Assembly (NCBI GenBank): GCA_051201585.1 | Contig: CP179198.1 | Location: forward strand, 2,294,001-2,358,000 | Direction of reading: 5' to 3' | Source: UBA868 sp016776875 | Lineage (GTDB): Bacteria > Pseudomonadota > Gammaproteobacteria > Arenicellales > UBA868 | Length of the DNA: 64,000 nt | Part shown: in pieces, positions 6,526 through 15,240 of the stretch | Layout of the letters: the number at the start of each line of letters is the position of its first letter | How positions within the stretch are numbered: the first letter of the stretch is position 1 | Program-made: the position numbers and the translations under genes | Notes under the pieces: generated by a model | Database searches by the model: none | Seen by the model: only the letters and a program-made list of their open reading frames with translations | Told to the model about the DNA's origin: nothing

Positions 6526-9093
6526 TTAGCGCATGAACTCACGGCGGCTTCGGAAGGTGCGCCAACCGAGCACAACGAGGGCCAACAAAAATATCTGAAC
6601 AGGGCCTGCTGCCAAATTTATGAATGTTAAACGACGGCCGAGCGCTTCCACTTCGGAGCGAATCTGATGCCTCACTTCTCTTAATTCACGTCTTGATGCC
6701 AACAGTTCATCCTGAAAAGCCTGGAGTTTTTGCTTAACGGCTTCAGGTAAATCAGCATATTTGAGCTCCTGGGTCTGTTGATTAATTTGACCTAATTGCT
6801 GCTCCAGCGCTGTTACTTCAGCAGATAGTTCAGACTCCTGGTCCTGGAGTTTTTGTTGCGCATCCCGAAAAAGGGCGGCAACCCGTGTGAACGGCCGCTG
6901 TAGTTGCCCTCTCGATCGAATCCCAAGTAGCGCATCCGCACCCGTCGCAAACTCGATCATATTGAGCAACAGCGCGATATTGTCATTTAACGGTCGTACG
7001 GCCACTTCATCGCCCAGCACTGTTTTCTGAAGCGCGAACGGATCAAATAACCAATCAACATCTGCGATTACAAAAACAACCGGAAATCCGGTAGAGCGGG
7101 TGATATGAGGCTGGCTAGGTTTGACCCGATTCTGCTCATAAGCGCTTGCAAAGGGACCTTTTAATACAGCGGAGATTACTTTTAAGTCCTCTGCTTTCTT
7201 AAACGACAACGCAAGTTCATTGGGTGACTTCTGCTCAAAATTCTCTCTCGGAAAAGTATTCGCTTCGTTGGTGGTTGTAATCAACGGAATCGCATTAGCA
7301 TTCGGCGAAAGCGTGAAGGATCCAGACTCAACCATAAGCACTTCATTAAGGTTTGCGGTAGTCGGATGATCCGGCGATAGTCCATCTTTGTTGATGCGGA
7401 GCCAATAAGGATAATTAAGCCGGCCTTCCCCGCCGTCTCCCACGACTGAAGCAAACTGAGCATCGCCGACGATAGACTCACCTTGGTAACTCGCGCCATA
7501 TCGATCAAGCAAATCAGAAATATCGTTAATGCTTACCGAGGGAGACGGATTAATTGCATTATTTGCCGGCTTCACTCGCGTAAATGGATCAACCATCACG
7601 ATCAAACTACCCCCGTTCATCAGAAACTGGTCGATCGAATAAAGCATCTCCTCGTGTAGAACATCTGCGCCCATTAGGATGAGGGTGTCGAGATTTTCAG
7701 GCAAACTTTTCTTGAAAAATGGGATGACGGCGATATCGTAGGCACGTTTTAACTCGGCCATGAATGAAAGCCCTTCCCGCTCCGCGAGCGCAGCGCTTGA
7801 GGGAAGCAGTGGACTCATGACTGCAACTCGCGGCGTACTCTCCTGCTTAAGTCCGTTGAGCGCTTGCACAATATCGTACTCCAAAAAACTTGCCCGACGA
7901 ACATCCAGATAAGCAATATGTCCAATGCGATCCGGCGCTTCAACTGTTAACCCTAGAAAAAAATGATCGCCGGAGGACATGGGAACGCGGTGAATTTGAC
8001 GAACTAACGCTTTTAACTCATTCTCCGTATCGGGCTCTGGATCAACGATGACCAACTTTAGTTTCGAGATTTTTGCCATCTGCGTAACCAAACGCTCGAC
8101 GCGGCGGGCATGGGACTTTATCGAGGCTGGAATCGAGTCTTCCGAGGCGCTCCAGTAGAGTGTCAACGTTGCATCGTCTGATAGTGCCTCGAGAATTTCC
8201 ACGCTACCGGGGTGAAGCGTAAATTCTTTCTCTTCAGTTAAATCAAATTGGGTAGTCAGGCGTCCCGTCATAAAAATCCCGGTGACCCATGCGAGCAATA
8301 ACAAAAAGACGAGCATCAGATGAGAACCCGAAAACGAACCTCGACGTCTCGATGCAATGATCAGATGAGTTAAAAGAATCGCAACCGCGGCAGACAAAAC
8401 AAAATAAATCAGTCCCTGTACTGGTATCAATCCTTCCCCAATCACATTAAGCCATGTCACTGGACTGTAAAGGGTAATCGCCTCCCATATCGCCTGCGGC
8501 ACCAATGATCCCAGGAACCGTCCGAATACGTCCCATCCGAACAAGGTCAATGTAAATAAAGTAGCGATGCCAGCAATAAACGCCCCAACAGGCTCCCGAA
8601 GAAAAGCGGCAGCTAATAACGCGACAGAAAAACAAGTCCCCAGGAAAAGCGCGCAGCCCAGATAGCTCGAGAAAACAACACCCGGGTCAGGATCTCCCAA
8701 ATAAGCGACTGTGAGATAAAAAGGAAATGTCATGGTCAGAGTTAATAGGAGAAGCGAATACCCGGCTGCAAACTTCCCTAACACAACGCTAATAGGCTTG
8801 ATCGGAAGCGCAAAGATTAGCTCTAACTCGCGATTGGAGTGTCCATCAGACCATGCCGACATCGCCAAAGCCGGTATTAAAACAAGCGAAACCCAGGGCA
8901 CGAAAACAATCAACAATCTGACAGTTGCCTCGTCCGTTGTATAAAAGCTCGCGATCAAAAAAATACAGGCGCCAAGCGCTAGAAGAAACGCGCCCTGAAA
9001 AAGATAGGTTAAAGGTGCAAAAAAAAGCACTCTCAACTCATGACGAAAAATCGCCGCAAACCCCGTTCCTTTAATGGGTAAAGTCTCATTCAT
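6526..9093 (-). CDS. Gld-type ABC permease fused to GldG-like auxiliary protein
   Basis: This is an 855-residue fusion. Residues 1-245 are an ABC-2 permease with six membrane segments (GldF-like, containing ALAMSAWSDGHSNRELELIFAL). Residues about 258-835 are a GldG-like auxiliary part anchored by a membrane helix, with a large extracytoplasmic domain (DTLILMGADVLHEEMLYSID, MVDPFTRV), a coiled coil rich in Q and E near 740-815, and a final helix. In Bacteroidota GldF and GldG are separate gliding/export proteins; proteobacteria carry such fusions with unknown cargo. It follows its ATPase partner by 26 nt. The region may be co-transcribed with the sulfonate transporter, but a role in MSA use is not evident. 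Confidence 0.8.
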   Translation of the reverse strand: MNETLPIKGTGFAAIFRHELRVLFFAPLTYLFQGAFLLALGACIFLIASFYTTDEATVRLLIVFVPWVSLVLIPALAMSAWSDGHSNRELELIFALPIKPISVVLGKFAAGYSLLLLTLTMTFPFYLTVAYLGDPDPGVVFSSYLGCALFLGTCFSVALLAAAFLREPVGAFIAGIATLFTLTLFGWDVFGRFLGSLVPQAIWEAITLYSPVTWLNVIGEGLIPVQGLIYFVLSAAVAILLTHLIIASRRRGSFSGSHLMLVFLLLLAWVTGIFMTGRLTTQFDLTEEKEFTLHPGSVEILEALSDDATLTLYWSASEDSIPASIKSHARRVERLVTQMAKISKLKLVIVDPEPDTENELKALVRQIHRVPMSSGDHFFLGLTVEAPDRIGHIAYLDVRRASFLEYDIVQALNGLKQESTPRVAVMSPLLPSSAALAEREGLSFMAELKRAYDIAVIPFFKKSLPENLDTLILMGADVLHEEMLYSIDQFLMNGGSLIVMVDPFTRVKPANNAINPSPSVSINDISDLLDRYGASYQGESIVGDAQFASVVGDGGEGRLNYPYWLRINKDGLSPDHPTTANLNEVLMVESGSFTLSPNANAIPLITTTNEANTFPRENFEQKSPNELALSFKKAEDLKVISAVLKGPFASAYEQNRVKPSQPHITRSTGFPVVFVIADVDWLFDPFALQKTVLGDEVAVRPLNDNIALLLNMIEFATGADALLGIRSRGQLQRPFTRVAALFRDAQQKLQDQESELSAEVTALEQQLGQINQQTQELKYADLPEAVKQKLQAFQDELLASRRELREVRHQIRSEVEALGRRLTFINLAAGPVQIFLLALVVLGWRTFRSRREFMR

Positions 9094-9119
9094 AAAAGCG
9101 CGCTCATCAACTGCTTAGG

Positions 9120-9866
9120 TTAAGCCTGGAATCGTGGCTTTGGGTCAGCTTCTCGAAAACGGGCAGCAAGACGCCCCTGGCCATCAACCAAATCTGAGAG
9201 TGGCGCATCTTCGATACACCTGCCTTGATTCAAAATTACGACGCGGTCACATAACTCCTCAGCTTCTTCCAGAATATGAGTTGATAAAATAACGGTCCGA
9301 TCTTTTTTTAAATCCATAACCAGTTCCCGAACCAAATCTTTCTGATTGGGATCCAATCCATCCGTTGGCTCATCAAGCACTAGAACACGAGGCTCATGAA
9401 TAATGGCCTGAGCCACCCAAGCCCGCTGTCGCCAGCCCTTAGATAACTGGTTAAGCGGTCGGCGTAAGACTGAAAAAAGATCGAGACTCTGACTCACCCG
9501 ATCCACAGCGTGAAGCAATTTGTCTCCAAAAAACCCGCGCGCCTGGCCACAAAATCGCAAAAATTCGACCACTTTCAGGTGGCCAAAGCCATTTGGCGCT
9601 TCTGGCAAATAACCGAGAACCGATTGCGCCATTTGACTCTGTTTGAGAATATCGTGACCGCAAAGGGTAATCTGACCATCGTCGGGCATCATGAAGCCCG
9701 AGACCATGCGCATCGTCGTGCTTTTGCCGGCACCATTTGGGCCTAGTAGCGCAACGAGCTCATTTGAAGCAAAACTAATAGACAGCCTATCCACTGCCTG
9801 CAGAGTGCCAAAGGCCTTTGAAACGTTCGTTAAATGAAGCACGAGCGGCTCCTCGAAAAAACTCAA
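9120..9866 (-). CDS. ABC exporter ATP-binding protein, GldA-like
   Basis: This cytoplasmic ATPase should energise the downstream Gld-type permease. It has Walker A GPNGAGKSTT, a signature region LSKGWRQRAW, Walker B VLVLDEPTDGLDP and the switch histidine in STHILEE, all in normal order for a 248-residue ABC-2 ATPase. The C-terminus as read (FREADPKPRFQA) may be shifted. At the AGCT at 9147-9150, removing one A gives FRELTQ, a common ending in this family, with a stop at 9107, 13 bases before the permease start. That correction is less certain than the others in this window because both ends are open. Confidence 0.87.
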   Translation of the reverse strand: MSFFEEPLVLHLTNVSKAFGTLQAVDRLSISFASNELVALLGPNGAGKSTTMRMVSGFMMPDDGQITLCGHDILKQSQMAQSVLGYLPEAPNGFGHLKVVEFLRFCGQARGFFGDKLLHAVDRVSQSLDLFSVLRRPLNQLSKGWRQRAWVAQAIIHEPRVLVLDEPTDGLDPNQKDLVRELVMDLKKDRTVILSTHILEEAEELCDRVVILNQGRCIEDAPLSDLVDGQGRLAARFREADPKPRFQA

Positions 9867-9896
9867 AGGTTGAGTCTATACGCGAAAATAGAAAAA

Positions 9897-10109
9897 TTAC
9901 TCAAAGTTGTAGAAGAAACCTGACGCGATAAAAAGCGCGACACTCAACCACGACACCCCGTACCCAATCCGCGCAATTACCTTACCTGCTGATTTACCGC
10001 CTATTCCCAATTTCCTCAGTACAACAGGTCCTAAAGATGCAATTAAGGCGCCTAGCACCGCACCCGCAATGATCACGGGGCGACTGAGCAGGAATACAAG
10101 CGGATCCAT
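9897..10109 (-). CDS. Small two-helix membrane protein, unknown
   Basis: This 70-residue protein has two hydrophobic segments (about residues 10-30 and 48-66) separated by a basic, glycine-rich loop (RKLGIGGKSAGKVIARIG). It is not a family I can name. It lies 29 nt after the second sulfonate-type ATPase gene and 30 nt before the GldA-like ATPase, on the same strand, so it may bridge the two transport units in one transcript. Confidence 0.6.
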   Translation of the reverse strand: MDPLVFLLSRPVIIAGAVLGALIASLGPVVLRKLGIGGKSAGKVIARIGYGVSWLSVALFIASGFFYNFE

Positions 10110-10138
10110 TCCTAACCTCTAGGAGATCAACCCCGCCA

Positions 10139-10978
10139 CTAGCCTTGCCGCGAGTAAGCCTCGAGGAAATCTGAGTTGCCTGCCCCGCCTTTGAAACTCT
10201 TGAGCGCTTCTTCATGCAGAATTTCCATCGCGTGTCGCTTGTACTCATACGCCTCTGGTGAGCTCAACATTTCCAGGTTGCGAGGTCTCTGTAGGTCTAC
10301 CTGTATAAATTCCCGCACAGAAGTCGGTCGGTTGGATAAAATGATCAGGGAGTCCGCAAGAATAATCGCTTCTTCGAGTTCTGATGTGACGAACACGTTG
10401 GTCCTCGATTCCTGTTCGCATAATCGCAGATAAAACTCCTGCATCAATTGGCGCGTCATGGCATCCAATCCACGAAATGGCTCATCCATGATCATCACCT
10501 GCGGCTGATTTATCAACGCCCTTGCAAGCTCTGCTCGTCGCTGCATGCCGCCCGATAACTGCAAAGGATACTTGTCTCGGAATTCCCGAAGCCCTACTGT
10601 ATCAATGATCTTGTCCGCTGCAGCCTCTAGCGCGTCTGGCGCCATATCGCCTCTCAACTTGGGTCCAAAAGTTACATTCTGGTAAGTTGTCAACCACGGC
10701 ATAAGCGCGGTTTCCTGAAAAACAACCAGCGCGCTCTTGCTCGGCCCCGAAACAGGGTTGCCGTTAAGCAAAATTTGACCTTCATCAGGCCGCTCAAATC
10801 CTGCTAACAGATTAACGACTGTCGATTTACCACAGCCTGATGGACCCACGATTGCAGTCAACTGATCTTTTTTAACTGAGAAGCTGAGATTTTCAACAAC
10901 CGTCTCTTTTTCCCACTCATCACCAAAAGCCTTGGTGACATTCCTCACTTCCATCATATTGTCAGATGCATCTGTCAT
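10139..10978 (-). CDS. Sulfonate/nitrate-type ABC importer ATPase (second copy)
   Basis: This 279-residue ATPase belongs to the SsuB/TauB/NrtD type that drives uptake of small sulfonates or anions. It has Walker A GPSGCGKST, signature LSGGMQRRAELAR and Walker B QVMIMDEPFRGLD. The histidine of the usual STH switch is replaced (TNVFVTSELEEAI), which may make this the weaker site of a heterodimer with the ATPase at 11896. The Q-loop region (VVFQETALMPW) is intact. It is the last sulfonate-transporter gene of the operon. Confidence 0.87.
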   Translation of the reverse strand: MTDASDNMMEVRNVTKAFGDEWEKETVVENLSFSVKKDQLTAIVGPSGCGKSTVVNLLAGFERPDEGQILLNGNPVSGPSKSALVVFQETALMPWLTTYQNVTFGPKLRGDMAPDALEAAADKIIDTVGLREFRDKYPLQLSGGMQRRAELARALINQPQVMIMDEPFRGLDAMTRQLMQEFYLRLCEQESRTNVFVTSELEEAIILADSLIILSNRPTSVREFIQVDLQRPRNLEMLSSPEAYEYKRHAMEILHEEALKSFKGGAGNSDFLEAYSRQG

Positions 10979-11019
10979 TTATCTTCTCAACTTTTATATT
11001 CAGTGGATTGGTCTGGCAT

Positions 11020-11850
11020 CTAAAACATGCGTCTCCATGGCATAGACAAATGACCAATATAGCGGATAAGACTGCTCGAAATATAACCGGCCAGTCCGAT
11101 ACTGATCATGCCCACAACGACTTGATCCATCACACCGCCCATGTACGAGCTCCAGATAAAGAATCCAAGTCCGCCGCCGCCTTGTTGACCGCCGCCCGAA
11201 ATCATCTCACCGGCGAGCACTACTTCCCAGGTAATGCCCATACCCACCGCCGCCCCTATAAAAATCGAGGGAAGGGTTCCAGGCAAGATTATTTTTCTGA
11301 AAAGATCCCATTGAGTTGCCCCCATCGACTGAGCCGCTCGGAGATATTGGATATCGATCGAACGAGCGCCTCCGAGCACATTGATCACGATAGTGTAAAA
11401 GGCGCCTAGGAATGTCACAAACATGATCGACAGTTCGGTTGTCGGCCAAAATATAATCGAGGCCGGCACCCACGCGAGAGGCGGAATCGGTCGAAGAATC
11501 TCAAACGGCGGAAAAAACATCCCTCTGAAGTACTTATTCACCGCCATGGCCAGCCCAAATGGTATGCCAATGACCATCGCAACCGAGAACCCAAGGAAAA
11601 CTCGGCCTGTACTCAGGTACCAACTCTGCCAGTAACCCGGCCATTGCCCCACCTCCAGCCACCGGACCGCAACCGCTGATGGGGGGGCGATTTTCCCGAT
11701 AAACGGAACCATGACTCCAAACCAGGATTTAAATTGCGACCCTATCTCCCATAAGACCACGAACGCGAGAATTGCGATCACCCCACGTCTAAACGTCTGG
11801 TCTCGGAACAACCGGACCAACGCTGGCGTTTTTGCTTTCTTATCTACCAT
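11020..11850 (-). CDS. Sulfonate/nitrate-type ABC importer permease (second copy)
   Basis: This 276-residue BPD-type inner-membrane permease is of the SsuC/TauC family, with about six membrane helices. The cytoplasmic coupling loop (YLRAAQSMGATQWDLFRKII) carries the EAA-like motif that docks onto the ATPase. It lies 45 nt downstream of the first ATPase gene and 41 nt upstream of the second. It is diverged from the permease at 12750 and likely forms a heterodimer with it. Confidence 0.87.
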   Translation of the reverse strand: MVDKKAKTPALVRLFRDQTFRRGVIAILAFVVLWEIGSQFKSWFGVMVPFIGKIAPPSAVAVRWLEVGQWPGYWQSWYLSTGRVFLGFSVAMVIGIPFGLAMAVNKYFRGMFFPPFEILRPIPPLAWVPASIIFWPTTELSIMFVTFLGAFYTIVINVLGGARSIDIQYLRAAQSMGATQWDLFRKIILPGTLPSIFIGAAVGMGITWEVVLAGEMISGGGQQGGGGLGFFIWSSYMGGVMDQVVVGMISIGLAGYISSSLIRYIGHLSMPWRRMF

Positions 11851-11895
11851 TCTAAAATCTCTGTTATCGGTATTCGATTATCGTTCATTAAGGGC

Positions 11896-12750
11896 TCAAG
11901 CCAACTCGCGCTCGCCCGCTTCAAATGCCTTAACCGCCTCTTCATGAACGGCCTCTTTTGTTTCTTCAACCAGAACCCGGAATTCTTCTGATGACAAGAG
12001 CCGATAGTCGCGTGGACGAGAAATCTTGACATCCACAATCTTCTTTGTTTTGGCGGGTCGGGTCGTCATAACGATGACGCGGTCGCCGAGGAAGATGGCT
12101 TCTTCAAGATCATGCGTTATAAAAAAAATGGTGACCTTCGTCCGATCGTATACCTCGAGAAGCGATTCATGCATTATGGATTTGGTTAACGCGTCCATTG
12201 CTCGATAAGGCTCATCCAACAAGAGCACTTTGGGGTCATTGATCAACGCCCGCACGATTTCTGCGCGTCGCGCCATCCCGGAGGACACTTCGCCTGGGTA
12301 CTTATCTGCGACACCCGACAATCCCGCCTCATCCAGCATATGAATCGCTTTTTCGCGAGCCTCATTCTTTCCCAAAACACCTTGGACAATGGGCCCGTAG
12401 GCAACATTCTCAGCGAGGGTTTTCCAAGGAAATAGCGCACCGTTCTGAAAAACAACGACCCGATCTGCGCCTTGATCAGCCAAGGGCTTGGATGGACCGC
12501 AAAGCATTTCGCCATCAAGATCAATCTGACCTTCCGAAATTGAATGAAACCCCGCGATTGCGTTTAACAACGTTGTTTTGCCGCATCCAGACGGTCCCAC
12601 AATCATACAAACTTCACCACCGGCGATCTCTAACGAACAATCATCGACCGCTCGCACATTCACACCACCAGGGTCATAAACCTTGCTGACATTGCGAATA
12701 CTAATCGCGCCTCGAGAGTTACCTGAATGGCTATTAGGGTTTGCGGCCAT
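11896..12750 (-). CDS. Sulfonate/nitrate-type ABC importer ATPase (first copy)
   Basis: This 284-residue SsuB/TauB-type ATPase has Walker A GPSGCGKTT, a signature region VSSGMARRAEIVRAL, Walker B VLLLDEPYRAMDA and a complete switch THDLEEA. It starts at the last base of the upstream permease gene, showing tight translational coupling. Unlike its partner at 10139 it keeps the switch histidine, so this is the probable canonical hydrolysis site. The substrate is predicted to be methanesulfonate from its place beside msmABCD; taurine or another sulfonate is possible. Confidence 0.88.
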   Translation of the reverse strand: MAANPNSHSGNSRGAISIRNVSKVYDPGGVNVRAVDDCSLEIAGGEVCMIVGPSGCGKTTLLNAIAGFHSISEGQIDLDGEMLCGPSKPLADQGADRVVVFQNGALFPWKTLAENVAYGPIVQGVLGKNEAREKAIHMLDEAGLSGVADKYPGEVSSGMARRAEIVRALINDPKVLLLDEPYRAMDALTKSIMHESLLEVYDRTKVTIFFITHDLEEAIFLGDRVIVMTTRPAKTKKIVDVKISRPRDYRLLSSEEFRVLVEETKEAVHEEAVKAFEAGERELA

Positions 12751-13619
12751 TACACACCTCCCTGGCCGAGGGCTTTTTGTCGATATTGCATCATTCGGTT
12801 ACCCGCGACTCGCACCATCGCTGAGGTAATCCACCCTACAAAACCCAATGTCAGCATCGCCATCACCATCGTTGTGTATTTGTTAACCATGTAGGAATCC
12901 ATAATCATATAACCCAGACCATAGTCGCCCGAAATCATCTCTGCCGCCACTAAAGAGAACCATGCAACGCCGATGCTAATTTGCAGTCCCGTAAAAATAA
13001 ACGGCAGCGCGCCGGGCACGACAACATGGAGAAATACGTGGTGCTTCTTTGAGCCCAAACAGCCTGCTGCTCTGAAATAAGACTCGTCAATCGATTCGAC
13101 GCCAAGCATTGTATTTAATGCGGTTACAAAAAAAGAGGCGAGCGTCGCGAGGTAAATAATGGGTGTCTCAAAACCGGCGAACATCACGATTGCAAGTGGA
13201 ACCCAAGCCAAAATTGGAATGGGTCTTAGCGTTTCGAGCACCGGAAAGGTGTAGTCTTTGAACTTTTGGGACCACCCCATAAAGAGCCCCAAGGGAACGC
13301 CCAGTCCTGTCGCTAACGCGAATGCGATACCAATTCGCCTACAGCTGACCCAGATGTTTCGATAATAATCTTCGGTAAATAATGAGGTGCCCCAGATAGG
13401 ATCTGTACTGACCCACTCTGTTACCACTTCGACCGGGCCCGGAATCTTGTAGAACGGAAAAAGTTTCCAATATTCATTGAATAAAAAATAAATTCCGAGC
13501 CATAAACCAATACCAATAAAAGCGAGATATGGCATGGGCGTACGAAGTGCCCGCGCCGATCTCAGCAACATCAACCTAAAGCCCGAAGGTGCTACACCGC
13601 CAACGCTCTGATTACTCAT
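12750..13619 (-). CDS. Sulfonate/nitrate-type ABC importer permease (first copy)
   Basis: This 289-residue SsuC/TauC-like permease has about six transmembrane helices. Its coupling loop YFRAAGCLGSKKHHVFLHVV carries the EAA-type motif. It shares one base with the start of the next ATPase gene. It follows the binding-protein gene after a 198-base gap that holds a strong hairpin, a common way to make more binding protein than membrane components. Confidence 0.87.
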   Translation of the reverse strand: MSNQSVGGVAPSGFRLMLLRSARALRTPMPYLAFIGIGLWLGIYFLFNEYWKLFPFYKIPGPVEVVTEWVSTDPIWGTSLFTEDYYRNIWVSCRRIGIAFALATGLGVPLGLFMGWSQKFKDYTFPVLETLRPIPILAWVPLAIVMFAGFETPIIYLATLASFFVTALNTMLGVESIDESYFRAAGCLGSKKHHVFLHVVVPGALPFIFTGLQISIGVAWFSLVAAEMISGDYGLGYMIMDSYMVNKYTTMVMAMLTLGFVGWITSAMVRVAGNRMMQYRQKALGQGGV

Positions 13620-13753
13620 TTACCTCTCTTCCTTCAGTTCACTCTGCTGTTCCAAATCGGAATTCAAGTGCATCCGACTGGTCAGCAAACTGTCGATAAA
13701 ATTTGGTTTGTCGTCCAAGCATTCGCTGGACAGAGGTACCGCTTCAAGAAACT

Positions 13754-13784
13754 GATAGCGGGCGAGGTTGTCTCGCCCGCTATC
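13754..13784 (-). other. Intercistronic hairpin after binding-protein gene
   Basis: A perfect 13-bp stem (GATAGCGGGCGAG pairing with CTCGCCCGCTATC) closes a five-base loop. There is no T run after it on the minus strand. It is more likely an mRNA-stabilising or partial-attenuation hairpin that raises binding-protein expression over the permease genes than a full terminator. Confidence 0.6.
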
Positions 13785-13817
13785 CGATTCAAACTGCTGG
13801 CCTGATGGCCTTAGTTT

Positions 13818-14951
13818 TTACTGATATGCGGAATCTGGCTGCTCACCCACAAAACCTATAGGTGCACTCAGACCACGCGAGTCAAGCACTTCTTGAGCCA
13901 CTTGATCCATCATCGCCTCAGGACGCAAAGTCGCGCTTGGCACCACTTTTCGACCATGGAGGAACTTCGTGGCCGCGGAAACCAGCTGCCTAGCGGTGTC
14001 ATCAAACACAAAACGAAGCGTCAGTTTCTCTTCGCCGCCACCGATTGAAGCAGGATTCTTGCCATACAGAGATGCCCATAACACGCGACGATCCATACCC
14101 TCTGTCTGGTCATCCGCCATCTGAGAAATTGCGGTGGCATTACTTAGATCTTTCATGAACAACTGCGCATCAAGCTCTGCTTCCAGCCAACCACGATGCA
14201 CATCAGGGCGATCTCGGATAATTTCATACAGCATCGCTAAAAACCCAGCGTCTCCGCCTTCAACACCATCGAAGCTCTCACCCGAAGCCGCACGTCTTGC
14301 GAGTCCGGAAAGTTGGATTTTTGAAGCTGTTGGCTCCCAGATAACTGCCGCGTCAAGCTTGTTGTTCTTGAAGCTTGAGGTGATCACCTCAATATTCATA
14401 TTGAGATACTTAGCTGGAGTCACACCTGCTTGCTCAAATGCCCACCGTGCAAAACGGTCAGTACATGCGCCATGCGGTGCGGCCACCAACTTGCCGTCCA
14501 TCCACTTTACCGCTTCCATACCGTTCGCGAATTCAGGAGCATCGTTCTTAACCAAGAACACATTACATTGTTGGCGAGAGGTGCCGAGCACTGCAATCAT
14601 ACGAATATCGACTTTGTCTTGTTTGGTCGTCGATACGATTGCGGGCATATCACCCATGTAGCCCAGATGATTTTTTTCACCGAGCATCTTCCCAACAATA
14701 ACCGACCCCTGAAGACCGATTTCAAATTTCACATCTGATCCTGCGGGGAGATACTTCTTCCAGGACTGCTGCCCGTTAATGACAACGCCAGACCATGACT
14801 CGGTGTAGTACGGCTGATAACCTACGACCAAATCAATTGCCTCGCCCGGCTTGCCAAATCCCACTTCTGCCATTGCTGGCTGAATCGCGCCCGCGGCCAG
14901 CATGGACACACCAACTCCGGCAGCTAAAATGGGCTTTTTAAACTTACGCAT
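13818..14951 (-). CDS. ABC importer substrate-binding protein, sulfonate/nitrate type
   Basis: This 377-residue periplasmic binding protein is of the NMT1/SsuA/TauA class. It has a Sec signal peptide with a basic N-terminus (MRKFKKP), a hydrophobic core and probable cleavage after AMA at residue 28. The mature part opens with a strand typical of the class (IDLVVGYQPYYTESW) and contains VITSSFKNNKLDAAVIWEP. A GGGAGGAG ribosome site sits just before the ATG. It is first in the transporter operon and its promoter shares a 12-mer with msmA. The predicted ligand is methanesulfonate by context (a functional counterpart of MsmE); sequence alone does not fix the ligand. Confidence 0.85.
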   Translation of the reverse strand: MRKFKKPILAAGVGVSMLAAGAIQPAMAEVGFGKPGEAIDLVVGYQPYYTESWSGVVINGQQSWKKYLPAGSDVKFEIGLQGSVIVGKMLGEKNHLGYMGDMPAIVSTTKQDKVDIRMIAVLGTSRQQCNVFLVKNDAPEFANGMEAVKWMDGKLVAAPHGACTDRFARWAFEQAGVTPAKYLNMNIEVITSSFKNNKLDAAVIWEPTASKIQLSGLARRAASGESFDGVEGGDAGFLAMLYEIIRDRPDVHRGWLEAELDAQLFMKDLSNATAISQMADDQTEGMDRRVLWASLYGKNPASIGGGEEKLTLRFVFDDTARQLVSAATKFLHGRKVVPSATLRPEAMMDQVAQEVLDSRGLSAPIGFVGEQPDSAYQ

Positions 14952-15061
14952 AACTCCTCCCGTTTTGTTAATTCCTTTTTCTATTTCGTTCGCTACGCCC
15001 GTTTAACCCAAATGGGGTAACAGTTGTATCTATAGCGAGCACTCAGTTCACCGCACCTCAA

Positions 15062-15125
15062 TTGATTTGTAAAGTTCTTTAGGTAGATTACCTGATTGAT
15101 TCTTTCTATTAATTCAAAGAATCAA
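15062..15125. promoter_or_regulatory. Regulatory repeats upstream of binding-protein gene
   Basis: The 289-base gap 14952-15240 holds two notable elements. The 12-mer TTGATTTGTAAA at 15062-15073 is identical to one upstream of msmA. A perfect 10-bp inverted repeat follows, TTGATTCTTT (15096-15105) and AAAGAATCAA (15116-15125), with a 10-base spacer. Both lie 110-175 bases before the binding-protein start. They are candidate sites for a regulator common to MSA uptake and MSA oxidation. Confidence 0.45.
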
Positions 15126-15240
15126 ACATTTTTCTCGCTCAAAAACGACCAAACTGAATTGGCGGTATGTCGACACATGCCTATCGCGCTGATGGATCTA
15201 TCACGCGACTGAATGAGGCCAAACCGAGTTACGCCCCAAT

